Source of the DNA: Strigamia acuminata
Lineage: Eukaryota > Arthropoda > Chilopoda > Geophilomorpha > Linotaeniidae
Reading direction: 5' to 3'
Length of the DNA stretch: 64,000 nucleotides
Assembly (NCBI GenBank): GCA_949358305.1
Contig: OX442316.1
Location: forward strand, 17,794,001-17,858,000
Positions 62,746-64,000 of this stretch are shown here, piece after piece. How positions within the stretch are numbered: the first letter of the stretch is position 1; every line of letters starts with the position of its first letter. The notes below the pieces were generated by a model. It saw only the letters and a list, made by a program, of their open reading frames with translations. It made no database searches and had not been told where the DNA came from. Both the position numbers and the translations under genes were made by a program.

Positions 62746-64000
62746 CTATAAAAAGAAAGTAAAGAGGAAAAAAATAAGGGCCTCTTTTCATTCTTGAGTC
62801 TCATTTAAACATTTTCTAGGAAAAATGAGTCCGAGCCGTTTTGTTGTTTTAACCAGGAATTTGGGACAAATTTGAGACGTAAAGACCAGAAATAGAAGCA
62901 ATAAATTGAACATATTTCTACCAATTTTTTTGAAATATTAGAAAATGTTATTTTTATTAATGAATTTCTACTGGGAACATCAAAAACATCATTACAGCGC
63001 CACTGGATTCACTGCGGCGTGTGTTGGAACGAGGCGCAGCGCCCTACGACGACGAAAATTGGAATGTCAGAACAATTACCGTAATTTTAGTTCCTCTTGG
63101 AGAGAATTCAACACAAACAGTTTAAAATTGAGGGAGGAACGAAACGAGCGCACTGATCGAGTTTATTTATTGGCATTTGTTGATTTAGAGTCGATGTAAC
63201 TGCAGCACTATCGCTAGTGCTGGCACTAAATCACTGGAGAGACTTTTACGAGCTAACAACTGAGTAAAAAAAATTGCATAACATTATCAACTTGAATACC
63301 CACTAAGTTTTTTGTTTCTTTTTCTTCGTCCATTCTTATCTCTTTATGCTCGAATTTTGCAAAAGTGTACATACAACATGAAATTACCAATGGTTTTCGT
63401 CTCGAATGTTTTCTCTTCTTATCAAGACAAAACATTGGATTTTGCAGAAATTTTTTTTTATTTTTATTTTTATTTTTATTTTTATTTTTATTTTTTTTTA
63501 CATTTGAATAGGAAAGCCACCTGTAATAGTTGAAACAAAGATAAAATAAAGTATAGGAGAAAGAGAGAGAGAGGCATGGGAATGATGGCAGCGCTTTTTC
63601 TGCACGGTTTACGCTGTTTTGTTATCAGCTGAAATATTTGTCCCTAGACAACAGTGTGTTACACTTAATGCGCGGATTTACGTCTCTAAGTAAATGTGAA
63701 GTCCATGAAAACACGCGCTTCGAAACGGGTTTAGTGCGTATTTTCTTCAAAACTCTTAGATTTATAATATTAAATATAATAATAATAAACAAGGGTTTTA
63801 GACTAACCGAGCGGAAAATTGAATTAAAAAGGGATAGGAGTTGAACGTTATACACTCGTGATAGGCTGGGAAAATAACTTTAAGGGGGAATTTTTTACGC
63901 TTGAATGAAATTCGTGTTTCGGTTTGATACCGGTAATTGGAGAAACGGAAAGAAATGTATAGAAACAAAAAGCTTTTAATTCAAAAATTTTATAATTTGA
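62746..64000. other. Unassigned DNA at the right edge
   Basis: If the 62.6 kb exon is real, this is its upstream intron. It contains a (TTTTTA)n microsatellite at about 63450-63500 and AT-rich sequence. No further exon is recognised. Confidence 0.4.
63450..63500 (+). repeat. (TTTTTA)n microsatellite
   Basis: About seven TTTTTA units. A shorter tract of the same motif is at 59961-59990. Confidence 0.9.

Noticed and set aside
1-64000. CRISPR arrays, intact retrotransposons, complete tRNA or rRNA genes
   Set aside because: None seen. The tandem arrays lack spacers, and no reverse transcriptase, integrase or transposase frame is present.

Overview
This is animal nuclear DNA, AT-rich and almost entirely non-coding. 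It is full of T/A homopolymers, simple repeats, 20-30 bp minisatellites and small non-autonomous DNA transposons. The one gene I can identify securely is the 5' end of a Dscam-family gene (Down syndrome cell adhesion molecule, an Ig-superfamily neuronal receptor) on the minus strand. The Dscam sequence and a TTAGG-like GGTTAGGTTAG stretch near 26.26 kb suggest an arthropod. I cannot tell whether it is an insect, crustacean, chelicerate or myriapod.

Dscam layout, read right to left. A CpG-rich promoter with a TCAGT initiator lies near 49.84 kb. A first exon (about 49843-49595) carries a short uORF and the signal peptide. After a roughly 40 kb first intron comes the Ig1 exon (9461-9144), then the first half of Ig2 (2777-2616) and the second half of Ig2 (833-684). 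All junctions are phase 1 with GT-AG ends, and together they give 244 complete codons with both Ig disulphide cysteine pairs. The rest of the gene lies beyond position 1. Only one copy of the Ig2a exon is visible, so this looks like a non-hypervariable Dscam (Dscam2/Dscam4 type) rather than the hypervariable Dscam1.

The first intron and the neighbouring introns hold several miniature transposons with clear ends. They include a hAT MITE with an 8-bp target duplication, a Tc1/mariner MITE flanked by TA, a pogo/Tigger-like element flanked by TA, a 350-bp element with 27-bp inverted termini, several fold-back hairpins, and hAT termini. There are also a degenerate 5S rRNA copy, a tRNA-like SINE fragment and four minisatellite arrays. 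One 22-bp array ends about 140 bp upstream of the Ig2a splice acceptor. A 70-bp GC-rich hairpin element occurs three times at exactly the same length and is the least familiar repeat here.

From 49.9 to 62.6 kb no gene was recognised. At 62745-62587, minus strand, there is a plausible last coding exon of an unidentified upstream gene, in the same orientation as Dscam. No tRNA, intact transposase, CRISPR array or bacterial feature was found. Most open frames in this window are chance frames in repeats or AT-rich DNA.
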